From Chimonanthus salicifolius (taxonomy: Eukaryota > Streptophyta > Magnoliopsida > Laurales > Calycanthaceae): a stretch of 64,000 bases of DNA. Position numbers and translations under genes: made by a program. Shown one piece after another: positions 11,976 to 23,365 of the stretch; position 1 is the first letter of the stretch, and every line of letters begins with the position of its first letter. The notes under the pieces are model-generated. The model was not told where the DNA came from, did not search any database, and saw only the letters and a list, made by a program, of their open reading frames with translations. The stretch lies in assembly GCA_013350335.1 (NCBI GenBank), contig CM023538.1, positions 53,984,769 to 54,048,768 on the forward strand, in the 5' to 3' direction.

Positions 11976-13420
11976 AAAAGATTCACTGTTGCAGAGGCTG
12001 AGAAGACTTCCACGGAAGAAGGAAGCTTGGGAATCATCTACCTCGATTAAATTATAGGAATATTTATTTTCATATTGTAGGTCCCACCGAAGAAATGCAC
12101 AGATTTCAGAGTCGCATGAAAAATCAGAAATAACATCAAGTTGTGATAAATATGTGGCCGCCTGTTCTAGAACTGCTAATCAAACCACTGTCACGTGTTA
12201 AAAAAACGAAAACTCAAATGACTGAGTCATTAGATTTTTCGGGCGTCTCAATTTCAACTTTTAATAGTATATATTTAAAATATAATATTTTATTCAAATA
12301 AATAAAAATTCTCAAAAATTTCAAGTATAAAAAATGACTTCATTTTGAAATTTTTATCCACTTAAATTAAATAAATAAAATTCTTTAATACTTACTTTTT
12401 ATATAACGGTTATTGACTTACTTTCATACTTACTTTTTATATTAAAATACAATTATAAATAAATATTTTTATCTATATTACTTAATCTAATAGTTTGAAT
12501 GCATCAAATAGAATAAAAAAATTTGATTTAAATCTACATTTGCAAATGTAGCATTGAATATTTTCTCATCTCATGAATCTAAAAATTAATATAATATAAT
12601 GTTGAAATTTAGAGTCAAATGACAATGACATGAGTAAAATGAAGAAAAAATAAAATGATTTTATTTGTAATTTATTGACTTAACATAGTCATTAACTAAA
12701 ATAAAATCATTTTAAATCAATAAATTTGAATTACAAATTTAACCATAAAAAATAAATAAATGAAAATCAACGAATCCCACGCAAGTATTACATGTGTAAA
12801 TCCATCTTTTTTTTGGTTTAATGAACTTAATTGCAGTAATTCTGACAAGTCTACGATGGTCAACGCAGATCAATGGTCAAGCATGGTAGGACCCATCTCC
12901 CCATGTGGTCCACAACTCCACACCCACCCATCCGACACGTATGGCTACTACCAAGTACCAATTAGTTTTGGTAGTCCGCAGTGCACCGAACATTTTCCAA
13001 AACTCCACAAGACAAAAAGGACAATCCTTCTGCAGACAATGAATTTGGGCAGGTTTACCCGTTTCACCAAACGTTCCGAGTTGACTCGGGAATCTCCATC
13101 GAGTCAAGTGCACCAAACGGCATCTTCAGAGTCACGTCTACATTTGTCAAGTGGCAGAAACCACTGCAGTGAACGAGTAAAACCCTGTCTCATACACAAA
13201 TTTACAATCTTAACCCCAAAGTTCTACAAATACTTAGAATAATCGTAACAATGTGATTTTAATTTTTATAAATTATTTATTTATTTATGATAATTAAATT
13301 TTAAAATTATAGTTATATATTAAAAATGATCTCCCCACACGTCAAATACGTGATCTAAAGGAACTTTCAGCTTCTTCTTTATTCTGCTCGCCCCCATTGT
13401 ATAACTATTATTTTGTGTAC
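11976..13420. other. Gene-proximal upstream region of the DME-like gene
   Basis: There is no coding feature that I trust. A CACGTG element occurs near 12192 (TCACGTGTTA) and ACGT-containing sites lie around 13340-13360. An open frame at 12760-13242 has no recognisable domain. This would be the proximal promoter region if transcription begins near 13.5 kb. Confidence 0.4.
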
Positions 13421-13440
13421 ATTATATATTTATATAACAA
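13421..13440 (+). promoter_or_regulatory. Candidate TATA region for the DME-like gene
   Basis: ATTATATATTTATATAAC lies about 60-90 bp before a pyrimidine-rich stretch (13515-13545) that resembles a plant transcription start and leader. The region is AT-rich, so TATA-like strings are common, and the assignment is positional only. Confidence 0.3.
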
Positions 13441-13499
13441 AAATATTATAATATATTACATTATATAGTATAATAGAACATGTTAATATTTATATCTGT

Positions 13500-14338
13500 A
13501 TCTCGAAAGGCTACATTTTTCTTCTGTTTTCTTCTCATCTCTACCTTGCGACGGAGAAGACGACTCTGCAACTTTTCCATTTGAAGGTTCCTCCATTTGC
13601 AGGTTTCTGGCCAGTAACCGTTCTCCGTTCCATTCATAAGAGAGCTTATAAATCTTTTAGCAATTTTTTTTTTGCTTCTTTTTTTCTTTGTAGAAAATGC
13701 TTCTATTTTACAACTGTCGTCTGAAGAGAGAAATTATAGCGTCCGAAATAGCCGGATTTGGAGAAGATTTTGGTTGTCTCAGATACATATCTGGGTTATG
13801 TACAGGCCCCTTTTGCCTCGTTTCTTGAGATTTTTGAAATTTAACGCCTTTTATTATTACCAAAAAATGGGATTTTCTCTTTATTTCCCTATAGATTATT
13901 GAAGTTAAAGACCTTTTATTATTACCCAAAAATGGGATTTTCTTCTTTATTTCTCTTTCTATTTTTAATTTCATGGTTCTGGGTAGATCCAAATTATATA
14001 TTGGGGTCATGCAAGAGAGATCAATTGAAAATTAACAGCCATTTTTGTTTTTTTTTAAGAAAAAAAAACAAAGACAGAGAGAGAGAACAGTCTTTTCTTT
14101 GTTTGCCATACAATTGTCTTTCCATGGTTGAAAATGAAGAATCAAGTTCTCCGTTATGTTCTTCAGGTTCATAGGTTAGAAAATGATGTTTGAAGTAGAA
14201 AAGGGCCTTTCAAGACACAGGAATTTGCTCAAGAATTCACCTTGGAGAAGAAAATCACAGCCCATAAGGATCAAGTCCCCAATTTGAAGAAGCTGAAGAA
14301 GAAACAGAAAGGCCGAATCTTTAGATCTTGTCTCAGTG
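13500..14338 (+). other. Putative 5' leader of the DME-like gene, with internal duplication
   Basis: This CT-rich leader-like DNA includes a 64-bp tandem duplication (13841-13904 and 13905-about 13965, each starting TTAA(C/A)G(C/A)CC and containing AAATGGGATTTTC). A leader intron is possible: CAGGTTTCT near 13600 and TTTCTTTGTAG near 13693 could be its splice sites. Transcript data would be needed to place the cap site. Confidence 0.4.
14124..14287 (+). promoter_or_regulatory. Upstream ORFs in the leader (14124-14174 and 14183-14287)
   Basis: Two ATG-initiated short frames precede the likely start. One has 16 codons at 14124-14174 and the other has 34 codons at 14183-14287, the second in the same frame as the 14339 start but closed by TGA. 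If both are in the mature leader they would be expected to reduce initiation at the main start. Confidence 0.4.
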
Positions 14339-14962
14339 ATGGAGTATGGGAGCAGCATTCCGCAATCTGCAGAGAACGGCTTCCAGATGCAGGGTTCTTG
14401 GATCCAGTAACGCCACTGAAGCCTGAGCAGACAAATCGTCTTGCACGAATGCAATGGCTGAATCCCGGGGTGTGTGTTGATGGGCTCAATCCTGGGGCAT
14501 ACAGCGACAGGCTTATCCAAGATACCATATGCCAGAGAGCAGTGGTACCTTCCAATAGCATATCGCCTGCGGCTGTCCAATTCCATAACGTTGCTGTTGC
14601 AGATCGAATGCCAGATCTCAACGGCTGGAGAGCAGCGGCATTTGCCACCCAGACCCAGGTTACCAGCCTCAATTCATATATGGAAGCCCTTCAAAATGCA
14701 GAGGCACGGTGGAACAAGATGCAGTATGCCCACTTCTTGGCTTCAAAAGATGCAGCAGCTACAGCAGTGGCGACAGTGGGGCAGGGAGGAAATAACGTTG
14801 CAAGCTTGCAACCAGCAATCTCATATTTACAGACTGATGGCTGCATCAACCAGCAGCAACACTCTCATCCAGCAGTGAACCTGTTGTGCATGAACCAAGT
14901 CTTGCAGGGCTCAAATCCCACAACTTCAAGAAATACAGTCTGCCAGCCGCAGATGCCTCAGT
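14339..14962 (+). CDS. DME: DME-like exon 1, frame-disrupted N-terminus
   Basis: ATG at 14339 has G at -3 and G at +4 and opens [20 protein letters not shown], then W-I. After W-I the frame hits TAA at 14408-14410. The family's start motif (WIPxTPxKP) continues as DPVTPLKP in the next frame over, as if one C were missing at GGATCCAGTA (14401-14409). That second frame stays open to ...QPQMPQ at 14961. The donor GTAAGT is at 14963, so one base (T, 14962) puts it out of phase with exon 2, which needs phase 0. An ATG at 14449 in the second frame could be joined in phase only by using a weaker acceptor at 15115-15116. Confidence 0.65.
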
Positions 14963-17900
14963 GTAAGTGGCTTCCAAATGCTTTCCAGCAAAGCTTACTT
15001 CTATCTTGTTTCTTCCAAAGTGAATTCATTTTCATGAATTTAAATGGCTTAAAATCTGCAGACTGGGTTTCCTGTTCCTTACCATGCTACATACAATCAC
15101 AATCCTCCCACAAAAGCATTATCTGATGTTGTTACAGATGGAATTCTCTCATTTCAGCCAGACCCTCCAACACCGGATAGGAGCTGGAGGGTAAGAACCA
15201 GGCAACCGGTTGAAACCATTGGTCCATTCGGCAATGCAAGAGGAAGTCATGAAAAGGAGAACGCAGATATCCCCCAACGTGGTGCTGGTATCAGTGCTCA
15301 AGCAAACGGGTCAATAAGACCTGACCAAGTTCTGTTGCAGCTAATAGAATCGTCACAGCCTGCTGTTCCTTCAACCTCAATTAAGGAAACCCCCAAAGGG
15401 AATGCAGTTTTCCAGCCCAGTGCCAGTACTGGTGCTCGAGCATATGGGTCTATACAGCCCTCTGGTGACCAAGTTCTGTTGCAGCTGATGGATCCATCAG
15501 AGGCCGATGTCCTTTCAACCCCAATTAAGGAAATACCTAAGGCGAATGGTCTCAACACTGGAGCAAATGGGTCTATCAGGTCCTACAGTGACCAAGTCTT
15601 ATTGCAGCTGATAGATTCATCGCCACCTTCTGTCCCTTTAACCCCAAATAAGGAATTTCCCAAGGGGAGCACAGATGACCTCCAGCCTAGCGTTGGAATT
15701 GGCACTCGAGCAAATGGATCTATCAGGCCGTATAGTGACCAAGTTCTATTGCAGCGGATGGATTCTTTGCATTCAACTATCCCATCAACCCCAGTTAAGG
15801 TAATGCCCAAGAACAATGCAGGTAGCCTCCAGCCCGGTGTCGGCATCAATGCTCAAGCAAATGGATGTATCAGGCCCTACAGTGACCATGTTCTATTGCA
15901 GAGGATAGATTCATCACAAGCTGCTCCCCCTTTAAGCCAAATTAAGGAGATTCCCAATGGGAATGCAGATAGCCTCCAGCCTAGTGTCAGCATTAGCGCT
16001 CAAGCGAGTGGGTCTATCAGGCCCTATAGTGCCCAAGTTTCAGTGCAGCAGATGGATTTGTTGCAGTCTGCTGTCCCTTCGACCACAATTAGGGAAATCC
16101 CCAAAAGTGGTGCAGATGGCCTCCAGCATAGTATTAGCATCAGTGCTCAAGCAAATGGGTCTATCAGGCCCTATAGTGACCAAGATCAATGGCAGGCAAT
16201 AGATTCATTGCAGCCCTCAGTCCCTTCAACTCCAATTAAGCAAATCCCCAGGAATGCAGAGGACCTCCAACCTAGTGGTAGCATCAGCACTCAAGCAAAT
16301 GGATCAATCAAGCCCTCCAGCAACCAAATCTTATTGCAGCCAATAGATTCATTGCAGCCCACAGTCCCTTCAACCCCAACTAAGGAAATCCCCAACCTCA
16401 GCTACAAAGAATGCCTTGGAAAAATTTCATTGCCCACCACTCCATCAAACCCAGTGAGTTTAAACCACAACAAGGATGAACATGGCATAGACCTGAACAA
16501 GACACCACAGCAGAAGCCTAAAAGGAAAAAACACAGGCCCAAAGTTATCAAGGAAGGAACAGCTAAAAGAACTCCTAAACCAGTGACTCCAAATCAAGCC
16601 ATTAATGCAGAGAAACCACCAGGAAAGAGAAAATATGTAAGGAAGGCAGGCCTCAAAGCATCAGTGGCCCCTACATCAGACGCAAAAAAGGCTCTCAATT
16701 CTGAAGATGGAATGGCCACAAAATCATGCAGGCGAGCTTTGAATTTCAACTTGGAAGATAAGGCACAAGATGGACACCTCGGAATGATTCAGGTTCATCA
16801 GGACATCCCAAGCAGCAGCACCTGTGACAAGTCTGTTGCTTCATTCAGAATGGCTGTCGGCTTGGATGTAAACTGTGACCAGCGTGCTGGTACTAATCAC
16901 ATGCTTGCATCCAAATCTACTCCACAAGTTCCCCAAGGACTGGAAGTGATGATGAACTCTCCAACAGGAATTCCATTTGACCTCAACCATTCCATGAATC
17001 AGATAAATGATGACTACAGTTCATTGCTGCAAAATGTGAACTCATGTCAACAGCCATCACGGGAACAAATGAAGGACTTTGCCATGAAGAATTATATGGG
17101 GTTCTTAGGTACTCAGATGAACATTCACCATAGTGGTCACCCCACTCAAATGAATCAAAATATCCAATTAAAGGAAACAGGCCACAGGATCAATCTAATC
17201 AATGCTGCTAGTGACAACCGACCCAGCACAGGGCCCTCAATTTTCCAGAATGGCATTCAATCCATAAATGAAATCAATGGCAATTCACATGCACCATCAG
17301 TTGAAAGCAGCCAGGCAAAAAGGGCATCAAAAAGAGAACGCAGCCATGTTGACGCTCATCAACGCCCCATCAATCTTTTTGTTAGACATACATTGGCAAG
17401 CCAGTGTCTCCAGAGGACAATTCAGCGTGACGAACACAATGGAAAAGGTAGCAGTGAAGACATGCATTTCTCTGTCAATTGCAAGAAAATGAAGGCAGAC
17501 ATGAAGCATGATGAACTCAAATTGAATGAGGTGCCATCTGCATCAATCCGAAATGGTAGTTCCAGTGTCAGAGATGTTGCAAACCAGTTCAGGTCGTCAC
17601 AAACCAGCAACAGGTCATTGGCCCCATCCAATCTCACACACAGAAGCAAGAAACAACAGAATGGAACAAGCAACATAGTATGTGACACCTACCTTGAGTC
17701 TATGGCTGGAAAACAGTACCAAACAGGATCAAATATTTTCAGGGAAACATTCTCACTGTTGAATGCCCAAAATGGAAATGACCTTAATACAATACAAGCA
17801 CCCAAGAGTTCCATGGGCTTTCATAATATAGACAGAAAAACAATGGGAAGATCAGACAGCCCTGTCCAAATGGATGATTTGACATCAATAACTACAGCCT

Positions 17901-20900
17901 CAATAGAACATCGTCATCAACCACAAGCTCCAATCAAAGCAGCATTGACACATAAAGAAGGACAGGTAAGCAACAGTTTCAGCAAACCTCATGCCCAAAT
18001 GGGAATCCTGGTTGAAGAAACTTATGCACACAAAGTTCATCCTATGACTTCCATGTCCTTGTCAAGTACAAATCAAGTGCATCTGCAAGGACACAAGGCT
18101 GATTCACACATCTATCATCAAACCTCCATGAAGTCAAGAGGTACTCCCCATGTGCAGAAACCAAGTGGCCTTGCACCATCATCATACTGTAATAGCAAAA
18201 GCTATAATCAACTAATTTTGGATGCAAGCTGTCCATCACAAGTGTCAGCACCAAACTCAGATCCAGTGGATGAGATTGTTTACAAATTGGACAAGCTAAA
18301 TATCAATTGTAGCAACAATATCATCAGGGGTCAAGCAGAGAGGGCATTAGTTCCTTATGCTGCAGAAGGGAAGATCGTGCCCTACAGAGGCCGATTTGAT
18401 CCAACTAAGAAACGGCATCCTCGACCAAAGGTTGACCTGGATCCTGAGACAGATAGAGTGTGGAAGCTTCTAATGTGGAAGGAGAGCTCTGATGGCACAG
18501 AAGGAATGGATGCCGAGAAAGAAAAATGGTGGGAGGAAGAAAGGAGAGTTTTCCGCGGGCGTGCAGACTCATTCATAGCACGAATGCACCTCGTGCAAGG
18601 TACCTCTAACATCCTTCTATATATGATTCTCTTGGTAGGTGGATCAACTAATCCAAGCACTCAACATCAAAACCTTAAGAATGTAGTTGTCAAAAAGAGA
18701 TCAAAACCTTACCAAAAAAAAAAAAAAAATCATTAAAATCTAAGCGTTTTTTCGATAGATTTGATTCCACGCTTGTCTAGAAAAGATGCTCATAGAATGT
18801 TGATGTTTGATTGTATATCACCGGTAGTTAACCTCCTATTTAGTTCATCATCATCATCATTGCCATCTTCTTGAAGCCATTATATTATCTGGGACCTGCT
18901 TTCTCAGTTCAACCTATCAAAAATCACGTACTCCATCACACCAAAATTTAGCAAGTCTTCTTACCATGCCAATTCAAGTCTTTGTCAGTCTCTCCAACTA
19001 CTAGATCTTTGCATCAATTGCTCTCTAATTACAATTAATTTACTCTTGCAGTGTGAAGGGTCATAAGAAAATGGTTGTAGTTTTTGCAGCTTCAAAGTTC
19101 CAATTTTATTCTAAAAAATATAAATATAAATTATTGATAGACCCGAACTTATTAAAAAATAAACAGAAACCAAAACTCAATCTCATGATCAGTAAAGGAA
19201 TTAGCAACAGCTCACAGTTCCACTACAATACAAGAGGAATTATAATTCAGACATACTTGTTTGACCATATAGGATTGCAACAGGAAAAAAAAAGTGAAAG
19301 TCAAACTGTAAGTACTTGAGAGTGGAAATCAAACAAATGTGCATGGCAAAGGGACCATGAGAGGATCTCTATCTGATCAACCTAACCTTTTGCCAATTTA
19401 AACAAGGGTTTCCAAAAAAGGTCCCCGACTTTTGGATTTATTTGAAAGAAGTCCACGTATATTTTCTATAATCTAAAAAAGCCCCTAACTTCTATTAAAA
19501 TTCTAAGAGGCCCCCTTGATTATGTTGATTTAAGATCAACTTCCATATGAGAACTATTTGTGCTTATAAGCAACAGTTCACACCTAATTTATTTTATTGA
19601 GCCTATATAGGCCTTTTTTGTCGCTCATATTTACCCTTCACAACCACTATATGCCAAACACTTGGCACACCTCCAATTTGATCACAATCAAGTAACATTC
19701 ACTATTGAATTGAAACTAAGTTTCCATGTTGTCATTGATTTTTTAGCCTTAAAATCCAAAGATTACGATCATCTAATTTAATTGAGTTTTGAGACATTGC
19801 TAATCCATAAAAAATACTTTTCAATCAACGTACTCTTAAGCAATTTTGAACTAAAACGGGACCCCGTTATATTCTTGTCATCCTACAATTGGCCTTTTCT
19901 AAGTCTACAGAAGTCATATGTATTTTTTTTTCTTCTTCCCCTAAACTTCTTTGTGAGATGTCTCACCACAGAATTGCTTTTGTCATTGACCTACTTGGCA
20001 TAAACCCAAATTGATTCTCCAAAACACTTGATTCTTGTCTCAGTCGTTGCTCTATTATTCTATTCCACAATTTCATAGTATGACTCATAAATTTAATGCC
20101 ACAATAATTGGCACAATTTTGAATATCTCGTTCATTCTTACAAAAATCGACCATCATACTTTTATGTAATTCTTGAAGCATAGTTTTCAAATATGGGATT
20201 TTGTTAAACAACCTAGCTAGTCATTCAATCCCAATTTCACCCAACAAGATCCATACGTCTGTAGAGGTACCATCTGGTCATAAAGTTTCATCTTTTTCAT
20301 CTTATGCAAGGCCAACTTAACTATTGTTTCAAATATTTTGTTTAGCAACCATTCATTTGCTTCCAATTCCATTTTCTTTAAAGCGATAAATAGGGTGAAA
20401 TATATTAATGGAGAAAAATTACAAGATAAGGGTCTAAGAGACTTAAACCCCAAAAAAAAAAAAGCAAAAATACAAAAGAAAGACTCAAAAAAGCCAAAAG
20501 CAAACCAAAATACACCAAGCTTCCAATTCCACGTTAGCTTCACTCTTGTACTCTATATTTAATACGCCTTTAAAATATTTTTACCATTTATCTATTATTT
20601 CATTTTCTTTGACTAGCCGCCAGTGAGTTTCATTTTTAATACAAATTATATGATCCAGGTCCCTAGTTCTCTCTAATCTTGGCAAGTTATAGATTCATTT
20701 TCTTCCTCCTTAGTTTTTAATGGTACATGCAAATCATCATATGCGTCATATTCGGCCTTGCTTATGACCTTGTTTGCAATTTTTTAGCTATCTCATAACT
20801 ATCCAAATTTTCTTGTTTCTTTGCAAAAAAGATCTTTATTCATCAAAAGCCATTTGGACTTTGGTGCTCCACCACCATGTTTCTTTGTTTGTGTCTCCTA

Positions 20901-22580
20901 TTCCCTTTGGATTCTCCTAGGCTATGTGTGGATCAAAGTGACTTGAGGTGGGGAAGTTGGAACTCATCTTGAAAATGCAAACTCACCTTGTTTGCATTGT
21001 AGATGTGGGGATTCTCCAACTGAAGAACTCACCCCAAGGCAAGGTGACTTTACTTCCCCACCAAAGGGTAGGAAATCAGTCCACACTCTCAATTCCTGTC
21101 ACCTTCAACTTCCTCATCCTCTATTTGCCTTAGCCATTCCTCCACATGTGGTTGATTTTTTTTTCTATTCTTTTTTAATGCAAAATGTGGACTATTATCA
21201 TCATATATGTTATTCTTGTTCCTCCTTATTTTTTATGACTTAAGTATCATTGACCACTTGCAATTTAGTAACACATGTGGGTGAATTGGTCATCAACAAG
21301 AAAAAAAAAAACACATGTGGGAGAATTTTTTTTCTAGATAAAAAATTATTGAAACTAAATAAGTAAGAAAAACAAATGATTGGAACAAATCCAACATGAA
21401 CATGGCGATTGGAAATGATAAATGAGCCCCACCATGTAGTTTTTTACTTACATGGTTGTATCAATAAGTAACTAAGTAAATCTGCTCTTTCTACATATTA
21501 TGAGTGGTAATGCATTATCATAAAGTAAAGAGGAAAAAATAAAAATTTAAAACTTCAACAATTTTGCTAGAAAATGTCTAATGTCCACTCTAAATTTACC
21601 AAACATGGTTTTTCAAATGGTAGGGAAAGAAAAGGTACCATTTTACAAGTTCCCTAGAGAACCCCCTACTTTAACTCACCCAGATTCAAACACAGCCCTA
21701 ATATGCTTTTGGCTAGTCATTTATACAGCTAGCCATGTCGTCCAACATTTTACATGGACTCATTTCTCTATCCCAAACATCCCCTGCTAGCGTTATTTCT
21801 TTGAACCTTAATGCCTTTTTTTTTTCTCTTTTCAAGTCTCAGTCACCTTATTTTTGAAGCATCCCTCACTCTTTTGTTTGATATTCTACTTTTAATGTAC
21901 ACATCAAATATAACCTAAATTTGGTTATAAGACGACTCCTAAAATAACTTACAATCTTTACAAAAGATTCTTTCACTCAACAAAAAGTAATCTACTGAAG
22001 ACTTACATTGTCCACTCTTAATGTCACAAGGTGCTCTTCTCTCTTCTAGAAAAATGAATAAGCTATTTGTCAAATCAAAAGGCATCGCAAAGTCTGGAAT
22101 CGGCTCACCTATTTCATTCCTCACTACCCATACCTTCCATTTATGGTTTTACACCCATTATTGTTATCTCCTACATCTCGATTTAGGTCGCCTGCTATTA
22201 TTATATTACACCTACAGGTATATTTTACACCAATTAATCCATTGTATTCTAGAATTCTTTATTCTCTCTCTTGTAGTCCAAGTTGGGGTGCATACAAACT
22301 TCTAATGTTTTATGGTTCCCTTATTTATAACTATTTTGATTGTCATAATTCTATTAGTATTTCTCTTAACTTCTACAACATTTTCTTTTAAAATTCTATC
22401 AACCAGAATGCCTCCCATTCCCAGAGTTACTCATATTTTATATAGTTCCACTATAAAGAATTTGACAATAATGTTGATACGAGAGGAGTAATCAACAGAT
22501 TAAATCATGAAATTAATGGTTTCTTTTTGTACATTATTTCTACTTCGTAATGGCAGGGAAGTGATGTGATTAGGTTAGGT

Positions 22581-22615
<35 letters not shown>

Positions 22616-23307
22616 AAGTGAAAAGCAAGCATGTCTACAATGAGAACCTGTGAGTTCCACCTAATTGCATGCAATGGGGGAAGAAACTGGTAGAATTTTA
22701 CCCCCAATTGGAAGATTGTGAGATATATATTCAAAGACTTAATCAAATCGATACCACCATATACATATTACGTTAGACAATCAAAAGTATCAGCTTGTGA
22801 GGGACTAATTAAAAAATATATACACTGAACAATATATTGAACCTACCCAATGAGAACCTTAGAACGAAATGGTCCCACTCACACATAATTGGAGTGTAGC
22901 CCATCTTAATAGGTGCCTAATTAACATCAAATTGTTGGAAAATCCAAAACTTAGAAGAACCCAGAAGATGCGAGTAGGCTTAAGTAAAAAAATCTCATTT
23001 TCCCCATTGAAGTGGAAATATCAATCATATGTAAGTCATTTAAAGTACACTTACTATTAAACATGAACCACACTATTCTCTTACATGTGAATACCTCAAG
23101 AACTCATTTATTCAAGCATTAATCCTTAATCATCCTTCAACACTCTAAAGCATATAGATATAATGTAAGTACAGCTGACTGAGAAACAAATATAATATGC
23201 ATCACAGGGGACAGACGTTTCTCGCCATGGAAAGGATCTGTTGTGGACTCAGTGGTTGGCGTTTTCTTAACTCAAAATGTATCTGACCATCTTTCGAGGT
23301 AAACCAT

Positions 23308-23365
<58 letters not shown>

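Noticed and set aside
12760..13242. 160-codon open frame upstream of the DME-like gene
   Set aside because: No family resemblance, overlapped by open frames on the other strand, and located in the likely promoter.
15062..15117. Use of acceptor 15115-15116 (AAAAG) instead of 15061 as the normal exon 2 start
   Set aside because: It would restore the exon 1 frame but removes the conserved-looking TGFPVPYH segment and has a weak acceptor. Kept only as an alternative.
14242..15126. One continuous exon from 14242
   Set aside because: 14242 is TTG, not ATG, and the reading runs through a consensus donor (GTAAGT, 14963) into sequence that belongs to exon 2 in another frame.
15298..15849. Minus-strand open frames across the repeat region
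   Set aside because: They mirror the tandem repeat on the coding strand and are shadows of it.
20930..21130. MITE in intron 2 (partial inverted similarity of GTGTGGAT...CCACAC)
   Set aside because: Pairing is weak and no target duplication could be fixed, so it is not listed as a feature.
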